Of a stretch of DNA of 64,000 nucleotides, positions 44,633 through 54,370 are shown piece by piece (positions within the stretch are counted from its first letter, which is position 1; each line of letters starts with the position of its first letter). Below the pieces are notes generated by a model. It was not told where the DNA came from. It saw only the letters and a program-made list of their open reading frames with translations, and did no database searches. Origin of the DNA: Cecembia lonarensis LW9 (GTDB lineage Bacteria; Bacteroidota; Bacteroidia; Cytophagales; Cyclobacteriaceae); contig NZ_AMGM01000006.1 in assembly GCF_000298295.1 (NCBI RefSeq), positions 1 to 64,000 on the forward strand. The letters are read 5' to 3'. A program made the position numbers and the translations under genes.

Positions 44633-46663
44633 TTATTTGGGAATGGTAAAGTGAACTTGAGTTCCCTCATTCTTTTCAGAATTTATCCAAATCTTTCCCC
44701 CAAGGTTTTCAATTATCTTTTTGCAAAGGCTTAAGCCCATGCCCGACCCTTCAATTTCTTCTCTAGGATGTAACCTCTGGAAAAGGTTGAATACTTTATT
44801 ATGGTATGCTTTAGCAATTCCCATTCCATTATCGGAGACGATGAATTCCCAATGTTGGTCTTTCTCCAGCGCCCGAATATGGATTTTTGGTGGTACGCTT
44901 TTCTTTTTGTATTTGATGCCATTCCCTACTAGGTTGAGAAAAACTTGTCTTATGGGTATTTTTTGAAGGTTTAAGGTGGGTAATTCCTCATGTTTGACCT
45001 CCGCTTCACTTTCTTCTATTGTTTTTCCCAAAAGTGTATGAATTTCTTCCATCAGTACATTTAAATCAACCTTTTCCTTTGGGATTTCATGTCTACCAGC
45101 CCTTGAATATTCCAATAAATCCATAATGATGGATTTCATTCTTTTGGCACCATCTACAGCATAATAAATGTACTGCCTTCCTTTCTCATCCAAAAGGGGC
45201 GTGTATTTTTTCTCTAGCAAGGTCAAAAAACTGGAAATCATTCTCAAAGGTTCCTGAAGATCGTGGGAGGCCACATAGGCAAATTGTTCCAGTTCCTGAT
45301 TGGAAAAACTTAGGTCAGCTATGGTTTTATTTAACCGACCATTGACAGACATTAGTTCATCCAAGTGGGCTTTCCGCTGCGCGGCAATAGAAATATTGGA
45401 GGCTATGGACTGTAAGAAAGCGATTTCTTCTTCTGTCCATATGCGCTCCTCATGGCAGGCATCGCATCCTACAAACCCAATGAATTTTCCCTTTAGAAAA
45501 ATAGGAATGACTATGAAGGATAAAATGTCCTGTTCCGCAAAAATTTCTTTGGTTGCACCTGTAAGTTCTTTTGTCAAGCAAAAAAATGGTTTTTGGTTAA
45601 TAGCCAAATTCCAAAATTCAGGGTGTTGCCTAAGTTCAAGCGCTTGGAATTCTTGATTTTCGAGCTGTACACTGACTCTTCCATTGGTCCATTCTGAGAT
45701 TTGTCGGGAAAATAATTTTTCAGGTAATTCGGGGTTTTGGAAGTTTTCAAAGTAGTAAACCCGGTCGGCTTGAATGGTTTGTCCGATTTTTTCTAAGCAG
45801 AAGGGTAAAACGCTTCCCCATTCTTCATTGGCAAATAAGCTTTGGGAAATTTCCGTTATTGCCCCTAAAAGTTTGCTTCTATAGGTGAGCGTTTGTTCCC
45901 GTATTTTTTCTTCTGTGATGTCTCTTGAAATTCCAACCAGCCCAACGACCTGGTCATCATGGTTATATAAAGGAACTTTGGTTGTATTGACCCATTTTAT
46001 ATTTCCATGGGCATCGGTAATTTTTTCTTCTTTATTCCAAAGAGAAGATGCTTTATCGACTACCTGGAGATCGTCTTCGTTGTATTGCCTGGCAAGATCT
46101 TCAGGAAAGTAATCGAATACCGTTTTTCCAAGGGATTGTTCTTCTGTCTGATCTCCAAGTAAAACTACATTTGCTTTGTTGTTAACGAGAAACTTTCCTT
46201 TTGAATCTTTGATGTAGATGTAGTCAGGCAGAATATCGACCAATGTCTTAAGTAAGTTTCTTTCCTCAAAAAGATGCTTGATTTTTATGCTGTCTTCTGT
46301 ATTATCCCAAACCGTGGAAATCATCAATCGATGCTGATACAAGGGAATGTTCTTGGCGGATATGATCTTTTTCCTACCGGATTTGGTAGCTATTTGAATA
46401 TTTTTCCAGGCCATTCTTTCCGGGATACCGGATTGGATATCTGATAATATTTTTTTTTTGATATTTTCTCTGTAAGCAGGGTCAGGGTAAACCTTTTCAA
46501 AAAAAGAATCAATATCAATCAAGTCCGCAACCGGCCATCCATAAATTTCTGAAAAGCGCTCATTGACAAATAAGGCTTCGCCTGAATCCATATGATTCAC
46601 GGCCAAACCTAAGGGTAGATGTTCTAAAATTGCCGCAATATTCGCTTTCGCTTCGTTTTCCAT
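44633..46663 (-). CDS. PAS-PAS-GAF histidine kinase
   Basis: A 676-residue soluble kinase. PAS 1 (about 5-125), PAS 2 (about 135-255, LVDILPDYIYIKDSKGKFLVNN), GAF (about 270-430), DHp with a good H-box (VASHDLQEPLRM, His467) and HATPase (DNGMGIA, GSGMGLSLCKKI). This kinase is the intact paralogue of the downstream one; H-boxes and flanks match except for the key residue. There is no TM, so it should sense a cytoplasmic signal. First gene of the signalling cluster. Confidence 0.9.
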   Translation of the reverse strand: MENEAKANIAAILEHLPLGLAVNHMDSGEALFVNERFSEIYGWPVADLIDIDSFFEKVYPDPAYRENIKKKILSDIQSGIPERMAWKNIQIATKSGRKKIISAKNIPLYQHRLMISTVWDNTEDSIKIKHLFEERNLLKTLVDILPDYIYIKDSKGKFLVNNKANVVLLGDQTEEQSLGKTVFDYFPEDLARQYNEDDLQVVDKASSLWNKEEKITDAHGNIKWVNTTKVPLYNHDDQVVGLVGISRDITEEKIREQTLTYRSKLLGAITEISQSLFANEEWGSVLPFCLEKIGQTIQADRVYYFENFQNPELPEKLFSRQISEWTNGRVSVQLENQEFQALELRQHPEFWNLAINQKPFFCLTKELTGATKEIFAEQDILSFIVIPIFLKGKFIGFVGCDACHEERIWTEEEIAFLQSIASNISIAAQRKAHLDELMSVNGRLNKTIADLSFSNQELEQFAYVASHDLQEPLRMISSFLTLLEKKYTPLLDEKGRQYIYYAVDGAKRMKSIIMDLLEYSRAGRHEIPKEKVDLNVLMEEIHTLLGKTIEESEAEVKHEELPTLNLQKIPIRQVFLNLVGNGIKYKKKSVPPKIHIRALEKDQHWEFIVSDNGMGIAKAYHNKVFNLFQRLHPREEIEGSGMGLSLCKKIIENLGGKIWINSEKNEGTQVHFTIPK

Positions 46664-46753
46664 CGAATTTGAAAATAATCAGGACAAAATTTACTGAATT
46701 ATCCCATCAATTAGAAGAATCGGTAAAAAATCATAAACTAAAAGTTGATGCTT

Positions 46754-47902
46754 TTATGCTGATTTGATATTTTCCAAAACTTGTTTCTGGTTGATCACGG
46801 GATTGGCATACATGGATAAAAAGCTTTTTACTGCCAGTGGATTATTTTGATCTACTCCTCTTCTAAACCTGGCTTCAAACAGCGCCTTTTCCTCAGCTGT
46901 ATACCAAGAGGCGTATTGGTCGGTGCCTGTCAACAGGTCACAGGCAATGTATTTGGTAGGCCACAGCTTGTAACCGGAAATGATCTGAAAATCTATCAGG
47001 TCTGCCAAGGCCTGCATTTGCTTTACATTCCCGGATACAGTTCTTTTTATTTGATCTATTTCATCGTTAAGTACGTCGCCCACATGAATATGTATCCGCC
47101 TCTTTTGGCCTATGATACCACTCAAAAGGGTTCTAAAATCCTCATTTTCTGCTTTGATGTAGGTTTCCTGATTGGCCTTAGCCAAAAGCTCCGGCATCTT
47201 TAATACATCTGTTGGGTCGTATTCATAAGATATACTGATGGGTACGACATTGAGCCGCATAAAATAATCTAAAAAATGCTCCCCTTGATCAGAGGCCATG
47301 GAAATCATTTTAAGCACACCTTTGTGGGTCATGTCGTTGCCGTCTTTAGTTCTTCCTTCTCTTTGAGCGATCCAAACCGATCTGTTTTCCCTCAGCAGAG
47401 AATGGCGTATATAGGCAGAAACTAATTTTGAGCTTTCTAATAATTCCCTTGCTGGAAGTCCTCTTTTGATGGTGAAATTCCGGGTCAGTCTGGATAAATG
47501 TTTTAGAAAGGTTTTTTGTACCAGATTGTCACCGATAGCAGAGGTGGTCATGAATAATCCGTTTTCATATAAACAGGCATTCAAGAGCGAGGTATCCAGG
47601 ATAATGTCCCTGTGGTTGGAAATGAAAAGATACGATGTGTCTTGTTCAAGCTTTTCAAAACCCGAAGTTGTTAAGCCCTCTGAACTTTTTTCCAATACTT
47701 TTTTTACCCCTGGATAAATAAAATTGATTTGAAAATCCCTAATGGAATGGCAATGAAGCATGAGATCTTTCCAATATCTGTCTTCCAAGTCAGGAAAAGT
47801 AAAGTTCATCATGGCCTTCAGCATGGGATGATCAATAATTTCCTTAATGGCTTGATTGACTTCCGTATCGTAGTAAGGTCTGATATCTTCAAAGGGTGAC
47901 AT
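46754..47902 (-). CDS. Glycerol-phosphate-type acyltransferase
   Basis: A 382-residue PlsC-like acyltransferase. The catalytic motif NHRDIILD, a following ENRSVWIAQREGRTKD (the second acyltransferase block, GRTKDG) and IPISISYEYDP fit the lysophosphatidic/glycerol-3-phosphate acyltransferase superfamily. It is longer than bacterial PlsC proteins (about 240), with extra N- and C-terminal parts, and resembles a group common in Bacteroidota. I place the start at the ATG for MSPFEDIRPYY; a GTG 11 codons upstream (47935) is also possible. Confidence 0.82.
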   Translation of the reverse strand: MSPFEDIRPYYDTEVNQAIKEIIDHPMLKAMMNFTFPDLEDRYWKDLMLHCHSIRDFQINFIYPGVKKVLEKSSEGLTTSGFEKLEQDTSYLFISNHRDIILDTSLLNACLYENGLFMTTSAIGDNLVQKTFLKHLSRLTRNFTIKRGLPARELLESSKLVSAYIRHSLLRENRSVWIAQREGRTKDGNDMTHKGVLKMISMASDQGEHFLDYFMRLNVVPISISYEYDPTDVLKMPELLAKANQETYIKAENEDFRTLLSGIIGQKRRIHIHVGDVLNDEIDQIKRTVSGNVKQMQALADLIDFQIISGYKLWPTKYIACDLLTGTDQYASWYTAEEKALFEARFRRGVDQNNPLAVKSFLSMYANPVINQKQVLENIKSA

Positions 47903-47944
47903 TTGTGCTGGTTTAGTGCAATACAAAGAAAGCACTTTTTAATA

Positions 47945-47975
47945 AAAAAGCTGCCCTTTATGGAGGCAGCTTTTT
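47945..47975 (-). terminator. Terminator of the secreted nuclease-fold gene
   Basis: A perfect 11-bp stem AAAAAGCTGCC/GGCAGCTTTTT at 47945-47955 and 47965-47975, 20 nt past the stop at 47996. The symmetric A/T flanks make it bidirectional. Confidence 0.85.
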
Positions 47976-47995
47976 AATTTTAGGTTTCGAAGGCT

Positions 47996-50900
47996 TTAAT
48001 TTACGAGTAGACGATCGATGGTTTTGTTGCCAAATTGATCGGTTACCATAATTAGGTAAACACCCTTGGCAAGATTTGATACATCGAATGTGGCAAAACC
48101 TTCCTCTGTTAATATTTGGTCTATCTGGAGGCCATAAGTAGACATCAAAACTACATTTTGAAGGCCTTCACCATTTTTAAGTGTGATGTTTACCAAGTAG
48201 TTGGTTGGATTTGGAGAGATTAAAACCTGAGAAGCCTGTCTTTGCTGTGGAAATGCAAAGGATTCAGATAAGGCATTGCACCCCTTTTCATTCACTATTT
48301 CGACTTCATAATTCCCTCTTCCCTGAATCCTTAACCTATTTTCCTGTGTAGTAGCAACTAATGCACCATCTTTGAACCAATTGTAAGTATAATTCCCTTC
48401 AATGGTTATCAGGAAACTTTCTTCAAAGAATATAATAGGCTCAGGGAGCCGATTGACCTTTACCTCGAAAGCCATTGTTGGCTCTGGACCACATATGTCA
48501 GTACTTAGTATTGCCCTAAATAAAGTGTTGGTGCTCAAGTCATTTACAATAATTTCTGAAAGTCCAGCAGATGAGGCGATAGGATGCCAATTTTCGCCAT
48601 TATCTTCTGAAAATTCCCAACCATTAATTATACTGTAATTCCCACCTACCAGGATCAGCAGTATTTCATTGTTTCCTGCGCAGACCTCGTCAATACCCAC
48701 AATATTACCCAACTCTAAGTCACAGGTTAAGGTGAACCGGGTTTTGACAGGAATATGATCAGAAGTAGTGCTCAGGTAGTTAGGGATCAGTTCAAATGGT
48801 GCTACTACACGTTCTGAATTGACAAGCCAATTTTCTCTTAACTCATCGGTAATGATCATGTGGTCAATCACATTTTCAAAGGTAGGGAAGGTTCTTAAAC
48901 CCGCCTGGCTTAGACTTAATGTCACTGGAATATAATTTTCTGGGTCGTTGATGTAATTGATGAACGAGGTTTCTGATGTATTTACGGTAGGGGCCGTCTG
49001 ATCAGCCACAGTTTCATCAAGGTCATCATTAAAATCACCTAAAATGATCAATGGCACATTAGCGTAATAGGTGTCTAATGAATCTTTAAGGACGTTTACA
49101 TCATATCTTCTCATGGCATATCTTGGATTCGCTGCGCTCTCGCCTCCTCCATTGGACCTCGTGTGTACATTGATAAGATTGATGTTTTGTCTGACCCCAT
49201 TGATATTGGTTTTTACCTCCATCAGGAAAGGCAACCTGCCGCTGGCCCAGAATCTATCTGGAGTAGACGGGTAACCTACCAAGTCTTCCGGTTGCACACC
49301 TTCAAGTAATACCCTGGAAGTGACTTTCTCAACTGTAGCTGTTTTATAAAGGAAAGTCAATTTCTGCCCAGTTTCAAAAGAATCGGGTCCCTGTGAGACA
49401 GCTGGCGAAACTATGCCTTCGTAACCTTCCAGGCTGCTTACCAATTCATTAAATTTTTCGAGGTTTGTAATTTCCTGGAAAGCATAGACGTCTGCCTGAA
49501 GATCTTCAATAACCTTCTTTACATTTTGAAGTTGCAATTCCACATTGCTTGGGCCTTGGTTGTTTTGGGTTGATCCAAACCATTCAATGTTCCAGGTGAC
49601 AACATCAAATGTATTTTTCCTTTCAAGGGTAGCACCTGTTAGGAAGCCTCTCATCATAGAAAGGTCTCCACTCGTGAATTTGATAGGCCCACTGAAAGCA
49701 CCTTCAGTCTGTGGTGCAAACCTGATAGTGACCAGATTATTTAATCCAGCTTCTTCAGGCGTATAGCTTAGGGAAGCGAAGAAATCAGTTCCATTTTTGG
49801 AGAATTCAAAGCCTTCTATCGCTTCTATTGTTAATGGTGCTACGGCATCAGATAAGGAGAATCGGAAGTCTCTGCTTTCTGTTGAAACTGTGCCTACAGG
49901 CTGAATTCCAAAATGCCAATAATCAACATTGCCAATGTCATTGACCAAGAATGGAGCTGGAGGGGTGCTGGAATTTCTCAGCGCAAAATCATCCAAAGTC
50001 CAGCGTGTGGCACCCGTTTCTATGGAAGAATTATAAACAAATGCAATTCTTACATTGGCAGATTTAAACACATCAAGGTTTATCTCTTCTGAGAAGGTCC
50101 AAATATTTTGAGTAGCAAACCTATCAGGCAGCTCGTTCCAAGTTGCTGCTCGTGGATCGCCTTCCTCATAATCAGTAGATACTAAAAGCCTCAACCTTGG
50201 GCCTTCAAAAGCTGCTCTTGACCAGAAAGAAAGCAATGGGAAATCAAACTCCGTCAGGTCGTAAGCAGGAGTAATCAACCAATCTTCATTGAGTACCTGT
50301 GTTCCCCCCGCAAAGCCGTTCATCTGTAGACCAAATGGTGCATTGGCAGTAGAAGTGGTTCCTGCTCTTCCAAAATTCGTACACTCCCATTCCTGTGGTC
50401 CTTCAACTGAAAATCCTATCCAGCCAGAAGGTAAACCCTCAGGACAGGAGTTATTAAAGTCTTCTTGAATATTGAATGGGTCAAGAACAGCAGCCTTAAC
50501 GGGAAGAGAAACTGGTGTCGTACCATTGGTTTCATGTGAGATAGACAGATTTAGATTGCCTGAAGACTCATTATCCAGTTTTACAAAAACAGACTGTGCA
50601 CCATTCAATTCTTCTGTAGTGAACACGATACTAGCTGCAAAATCATTTCCATCTTTTGACAAGCTTAAAGGTGCCGAAGTGTTCACCGTCACTGGGCCAG
50701 AGAGGTTACTGGCCGAAAGTTGGTAGGAGAGGATTGGTTTTTCTTCCCGGACGCTGACGATACCGAAATCAAGTTCCTCAATATCAAAATTAAAGTTTGG
50801 AACGATAACCCCCTCAGCTTCCTTAACTATTCCGATGAAACGGGTGCCAAGATTATCAGGGAAGAAATTGGTTGCCCGGAAAGTGCCACCCGAAGCAATG

Positions 50901-52486
50901 GTCCCTTCATTAGCAGAGACATCGCTTATGGTAACAATTCTAAATTCTACTTCCCCTGTTAGGTTTTGAAGTGAGCTTAAATCAATTACCTGATTGAGGA
51001 ATACATTTTCGCTGGTCCAGGTAGCCAAATTACTGGTAAAGCCGTCTCCACTATAGCGAAGGGCCATGTCTCTTGGACCGGTATTAGAAGATCTTGTACC
51101 AATTTGTAGTGCATTCAGGTCAACCAGTTTGTCCTGTGCCACTGTAAATCCAAAAGTAAAGAAGCGGTCTTCTCCTGCATTCCAACCATTCGAACTTATA
51201 GAATTGCTTGCAGAAGCAGGATTGATGTCTGCGCCCCTGGCAAAATCCTGTACTTGAATGCCCTCTGCATCTGTGCTTCCAGCTGTCGATTCTTGGTTGC
51301 CAGGCTCCCCGGCAAAATTCCAATTGGCCACAACAACAGGTACTGCCGGTTGGGTTTCCTGCAATTCACCTCTGATACTTACCGGTGTAAAGATGCCATC
51401 ATTTAAAAAATTACCCACCCGGAAAGTGCCACCGGATGCCAAGGTACCACCCCCGGCAGATGTGGTATTCAAAACAAAAATTCTAAATTCTACTCTTCCT
51501 TGGAGACCAATAAGGCTACTCAGGTCTATAATTTGATTATTGAAACTGGTGCCACTTTGGGACCAGGTAGCTAGATCTGAGGTGAAATCATCTATGCTAT
51601 ATCTGAGTACAAGATTTCCAGGTCCAGTTCCGGATGACCTAGAGGATATCACTAAATCTTTTAAATCAGCTTCAAAGCCTTCTTCAATTTCTAAACCGAA
51701 GCTAAAATAGCGATTTGCTTCCACTGCCCAATTTGAACCCGATATGGAATTAGCTGCTGAGGTGGGAGTGATGCCTGAACCTCTTGTGAAATTAAGCGCA
51801 ATGGCGTTATTTGATCCAGTTCCTGTAGTAAAATCCTGATTTCCCGGTTCACCCGCGAAATCCCAGAACGCAAGTGTTGGTGATTCTCCCGAAGAGTCAG
51901 GGTCAGTAATTTCCCCCACAAAATTAACAGAGCCACTACTATGGTTGAAAACACGGAAAGTGCCTCCTGATGCAAGGGTTCCTCCATTGGCAGACACTTC
52001 ATTCGTATTGAAAATTCTGAATTCGACGGTTCCTTTCAGCCCGGTCAGTCCAATAAGATCAATGGTCTGGACGGTGTTAGCAGTGCCACTTTGTGTCCAA
52101 GTGGCTAGATCTGAGGTAAAATTATCCACACTAGCCCTTAAGGCGAGTGTCGAGGGTCCTGTATTGGAAGAACGGGATGCAATAGAAAGACTGGATAGGT
52201 TCAATGACCTCCCTTCCTCTATCACAAAACCAAAGGAAAGGTAACGTTCTCCCTCACCTAACCATTGAGAAGAATTCATTGAACCAGCACCTGCGTTGGG
52301 GCTCAGGTCTGTACCTCTGGTAAAATTCAGGGCGGAAATTCCATCGGACCCTGAACCTGGTGTAAATTCTTGATTACCGGGCTCATCTGCAAAATTCCAT
52401 GATGCAATTATTTGGGCTTCAATTGAAAAAAAGAGGCCCAATGATAATAACAAAAGAAATTGGATTTTAAGTAAAATTTTTTTCAT
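47996..52486 (-). CDS. Secreted endonuclease/exonuclease/phosphatase protein with T9SS type A tail
   Basis: A 1496-residue secreted protein. Signal peptide (1-24); three copies of a ~190-residue beta domain starting (I/F)(A/W)xWNFAxEPGNQ (about 26-195, 204-378, 386-555); beta domains and a choice-of-anchor type domain (about 665-840); another beta domain; an EEP (DNase I-like) domain at about 958-1252; Ig-like region (about 1255-1400); and a C-terminal type A sorting tail (about 1420-1496). EEP residues seen: Asn966, Glu968, Glu1005, His1108, Asp1151, Asn1153, Asp1208/His1209, Asp1243/His1244. It should be a secreted or surface nuclease or phosphodiesterase. Confidence 0.9.
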   Translation of the reverse strand: MKKILLKIQFLLLLSLGLFFSIEAQIIASWNFADEPGNQEFTPGSGSDGISALNFTRGTDLSPNAGAGSMNSSQWLGEGERYLSFGFVIEEGRSLNLSSLSIASRSSNTGPSTLALRASVDNFTSDLATWTQSGTANTVQTIDLIGLTGLKGTVEFRIFNTNEVSANGGTLASGGTFRVFNHSSGSVNFVGEITDPDSSGESPTLAFWDFAGEPGNQDFTTGTGSNNAIALNFTRGSGITPTSAANSISGSNWAVEANRYFSFGLEIEEGFEADLKDLVISSRSSGTGPGNLVLRYSIDDFTSDLATWSQSGTSFNNQIIDLSSLIGLQGRVEFRIFVLNTTSAGGGTLASGGTFRVGNFLNDGIFTPVSIRGELQETQPAVPVVVANWNFAGEPGNQESTAGSTDAEGIQVQDFARGADINPASASNSISSNGWNAGEDRFFTFGFTVAQDKLVDLNALQIGTRSSNTGPRDMALRYSGDGFTSNLATWTSENVFLNQVIDLSSLQNLTGEVEFRIVTISDVSANEGTIASGGTFRATNFFPDNLGTRFIGIVKEAEGVIVPNFNFDIEELDFGIVSVREEKPILSYQLSASNLSGPVTVNTSAPLSLSKDGNDFAASIVFTTEELNGAQSVFVKLDNESSGNLNLSISHETNGTTPVSLPVKAAVLDPFNIQEDFNNSCPEGLPSGWIGFSVEGPQEWECTNFGRAGTTSTANAPFGLQMNGFAGGTQVLNEDWLITPAYDLTEFDFPLLSFWSRAAFEGPRLRLLVSTDYEEGDPRAATWNELPDRFATQNIWTFSEEINLDVFKSANVRIAFVYNSSIETGATRWTLDDFALRNSSTPPAPFLVNDIGNVDYWHFGIQPVGTVSTESRDFRFSLSDAVAPLTIEAIEGFEFSKNGTDFFASLSYTPEEAGLNNLVTIRFAPQTEGAFSGPIKFTSGDLSMMRGFLTGATLERKNTFDVVTWNIEWFGSTQNNQGPSNVELQLQNVKKVIEDLQADVYAFQEITNLEKFNELVSSLEGYEGIVSPAVSQGPDSFETGQKLTFLYKTATVEKVTSRVLLEGVQPEDLVGYPSTPDRFWASGRLPFLMEVKTNINGVRQNINLINVHTRSNGGGESAANPRYAMRRYDVNVLKDSLDTYYANVPLIILGDFNDDLDETVADQTAPTVNTSETSFINYINDPENYIPVTLSLSQAGLRTFPTFENVIDHMIITDELRENWLVNSERVVAPFELIPNYLSTTSDHIPVKTRFTLTCDLELGNIVGIDEVCAGNNEILLILVGGNYSIINGWEFSEDNGENWHPIASSAGLSEIIVNDLSTNTLFRAILSTDICGPEPTMAFEVKVNRLPEPIIFFEESFLITIEGNYTYNWFKDGALVATTQENRLRIQGRGNYEVEIVNEKGCNALSESFAFPQQRQASQVLISPNPTNYLVNITLKNGEGLQNVVLMSTYGLQIDQILTEEGFATFDVSNLAKGVYLIMVTDQFGNKTIDRLLVN

Positions 52487-52969
52487 GCGTAGTTTTCGAA
52501 ATTGAATAAGGATAATAATATGCCCTTAAAAGTATATGAACTGAAAGTATTGGCCCAAATAAAATTGTTATTTAATTGTTAAAATTAGGCTATGGTAAAA
52601 TTATATCTTGAAAAAGTATGTAAAAAAGATAGGAGTTTTTGTAAAATTCATACACGCTGAAGTATGGGTATACACCTCATTTTTAGTGTTTTATTTACAT
52701 ATGATTTCAGCTTGATAGTGGCTGGAGAAATAGGCGAAATTGTGAAATTTTTTTCTACTTCTTTTAAGTAATTAGCGTTTACATTTTCTGGTAAAAACTC
52801 TCATATTCTGGTATTATCTGCTGTTTACAGGTAATCTGGATGTTTTTTAGATTATTTTCAATATAGTAAGTTATTGTTTATCAAATTTTTAGGTCTCGTT
52901 TTGGCCTGGTTTTTGGATACTGCTGCCAAATCATTTATCGATTACCGAATAGACCGAAAGTATTAAAAA
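52487..52969. other. 483-bp AT-rich intergenic region
   Basis: No gene, tRNA or strong hairpin was found. Two near-copies of TTCTGGTA occur near 52787 and 52807. It separates the divergent secreted-nuclease and lipoprotein genes and must contain both promoters; none matches TAnnTTTG well. Confidence 0.45.
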
Positions 52970-53257
52970 ATGAAAAGTAGCAGATGGATAGCCATGCTAT
53001 GCCTGTCATTAATGATTTTGATGACTTCCTGTGGCATAGATCTCATTGACATGGAAGAAGTGAACACCCAAGCACAAAGGGTAGAAACTAAAGAATTGAA
53101 GGAAGGGAGTAGGGTAGAGGTATTGGCAGAACCTGAATCCGGTTTTGAATTTTCACATTGGTTGAAGGATGGGGATATAGTTAGTAGGGAGCAAAGTTAC
53201 ACCTTCACCATGCCTGCTAGAGATATTTCTCTTGTTGCTGTGTTCACTAGAAAATGA
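52970..53257 (+). CDS. Small lipoprotein with an InlB-B-repeat-like domain
   Basis: A 95-residue lipoprotein. Lipobox LMTSC (Cys about 21). A beta-rich segment follows: LKEGSRVEVLAEPESGFEFSHWLKDGDIVSREQSYTFTMPARDISLVAVF, which fits the divergent InlB B-repeat pattern (GxxVxLxAxPxxGYxFxxW then MPxxDxxxxAxF). This domain usually occurs in multiple copies on large surface proteins; here it stands alone. Function unknown. Followed by a terminator shared with tRNA-Gln. Confidence 0.75.
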   Translation: MKSSRWIAMLCLSLMILMTSCGIDLIDMEEVNTQAQRVETKELKEGSRVEVLAEPESGFEFSHWLKDGDIVSREQSYTFTMPARDISLVAVFTRK

Positions 53258-53307
53258 TGCGGAAAAGCTTACTGGTAAAAAACAATTCTATAAACAGCCA
53301 AAAAAAG

Positions 53308-53339
53308 AAAATCCACTGAAAGATCAGTGGATTTTTTTT
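53308..53339. terminator. Bidirectional terminator
   Basis: AAAATCCACTG (53308-53318) pairs with CAGTGGATTTT (53325-53335), with T-runs on both sides. It serves the lipoprotein gene (plus) and probably the tRNA-Gln (minus). Confidence 0.85.
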
Positions 53340-53340
53340 G

Positions 53341-53413
53341 TTGACCGACTAGGGCTCGAACCTAGACTCTTCTGAACCAAAATCAGACGTGTTGCCAGTT
53401 ACACCATCGGTCA
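53341..53413 (-). tRNA. tRNA-Gln (anticodon TTG)
   Basis: 73 nt, minus strand, no encoded CCA. Acceptor TGACCGA/TCGGTCA, anticodon arm TCTGA-TTTTGGT-TCAGA (anticodon TTG), T-arm with TTCGAGC, discriminator A. Confidence 0.95.
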
Positions 53414-53535
53414 GTTTACTAAGGCCCTTTTCTTTAAGGTGTCACAAAGGTATGATGTCTTAACTTTTTATGCAAATCTGATAAATAAGTTTTTTTAAGT
53501 ATTCTATCTAACCTTCTTAAATTCAATAATAAAAA

Positions 53536-54186
53536 TTAGATATTAATTTCGGTAAGCATAAATAATATGGCAACAAAGTGGAGAATTGTCCCAGATAAAA
53601 CAAAAAGGTGCCATATGGTGTGGGCAAATCTCTGCTGTGGTCTTGCATAAAATATAGTCCCTAAGGTATAGCTCAATCCGCCGGCAGCAATTAAAGTCAA
53701 AACGGTCAGGGAAAGGTTTTCAAGCAAAGGTTTGATTAGAAATATCGCCATCCATCCCATGCCGAGATATAAAATTAATGAAGCTCTTTTAAACCTATGG
53801 GTATAGAATATTTTGAAAACCACCCCGAATAAAGTTAGTCCCCAAATAATACCAAAAAATATCCAACCCCAAAGTCCTCCCACCGCCAATAAAAGAAAGG
53901 GAGTATAAGTTCCTGCAATCAGGAAATAAATGCCTATGTGGTCAAAAGTTCTGAGCCAGGATTTTATTTTCTCTTCTTGAAAGGCATGGTAAAGGGTGGA
54001 GAAGGTATATAAGAGTAAAATAGATGCTCCAAAGATGCTACAGCTGACAATATGGATGGCAGTTCCATTTAACATGGAAAAGGTTACCAAAAGGGATATG
54101 GAGATGATACTGAACAAAATACCAAACCCATGGGTGATGCTGTTGGCAAATTCTTCCTGTAAACTTTGTTTTCTTTCCATGATCAT
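53536..54186 (-). CDS. trhA: Hemolysin III/TrhA-family membrane protein
   Basis: A 216-residue PAQR-like protein with about seven TM helices. Family marks: QEEFANSITHGFGILFSIISI at the start, STLYHAFQEEKIKSWLRTFDHIGIYFLIAGTYTPF, and FAHTIWHLFVLSGTILHF at the end. The His and Asp residues in these segments coordinate zinc in PAQR relatives. It is linked to membrane fluidity in E. coli relatives. Single gene. Confidence 0.9.
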   Translation of the reverse strand: MIMERKQSLQEEFANSITHGFGILFSIISISLLVTFSMLNGTAIHIVSCSIFGASILLLYTFSTLYHAFQEEKIKSWLRTFDHIGIYFLIAGTYTPFLLLAVGGLWGWIFFGIIWGLTLFGVVFKIFYTHRFKRASLILYLGMGWMAIFLIKPLLENLSLTVLTLIAAGGLSYTLGTIFYARPQQRFAHTIWHLFVLSGTILHFVAILFMLTEINI

Positions 54187-54370
54187 TTAAGTATAGACGA
54201 AGATAAGTACTATTTGAAGAAAAAGTTTCCTTTCAACGGGTCTTCGAAATCGATTGTGTACTGAAAATCAGTTAATAATGAATTTTATTTTTTGTATTTA
54301 TGAAAATAAAAACCTTGTTTTGTTAAAAAATTGAAAAGGATTTAACCAATTAGTTAAAATTTATATTCTT

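Noticed and set aside
52487-52969. A structured non-coding RNA between the nuclease and lipoprotein genes
   Set aside because: Only short repeats (TTCTGGTA) and A/T runs were seen; no stable hairpin or recognised RNA family pattern.
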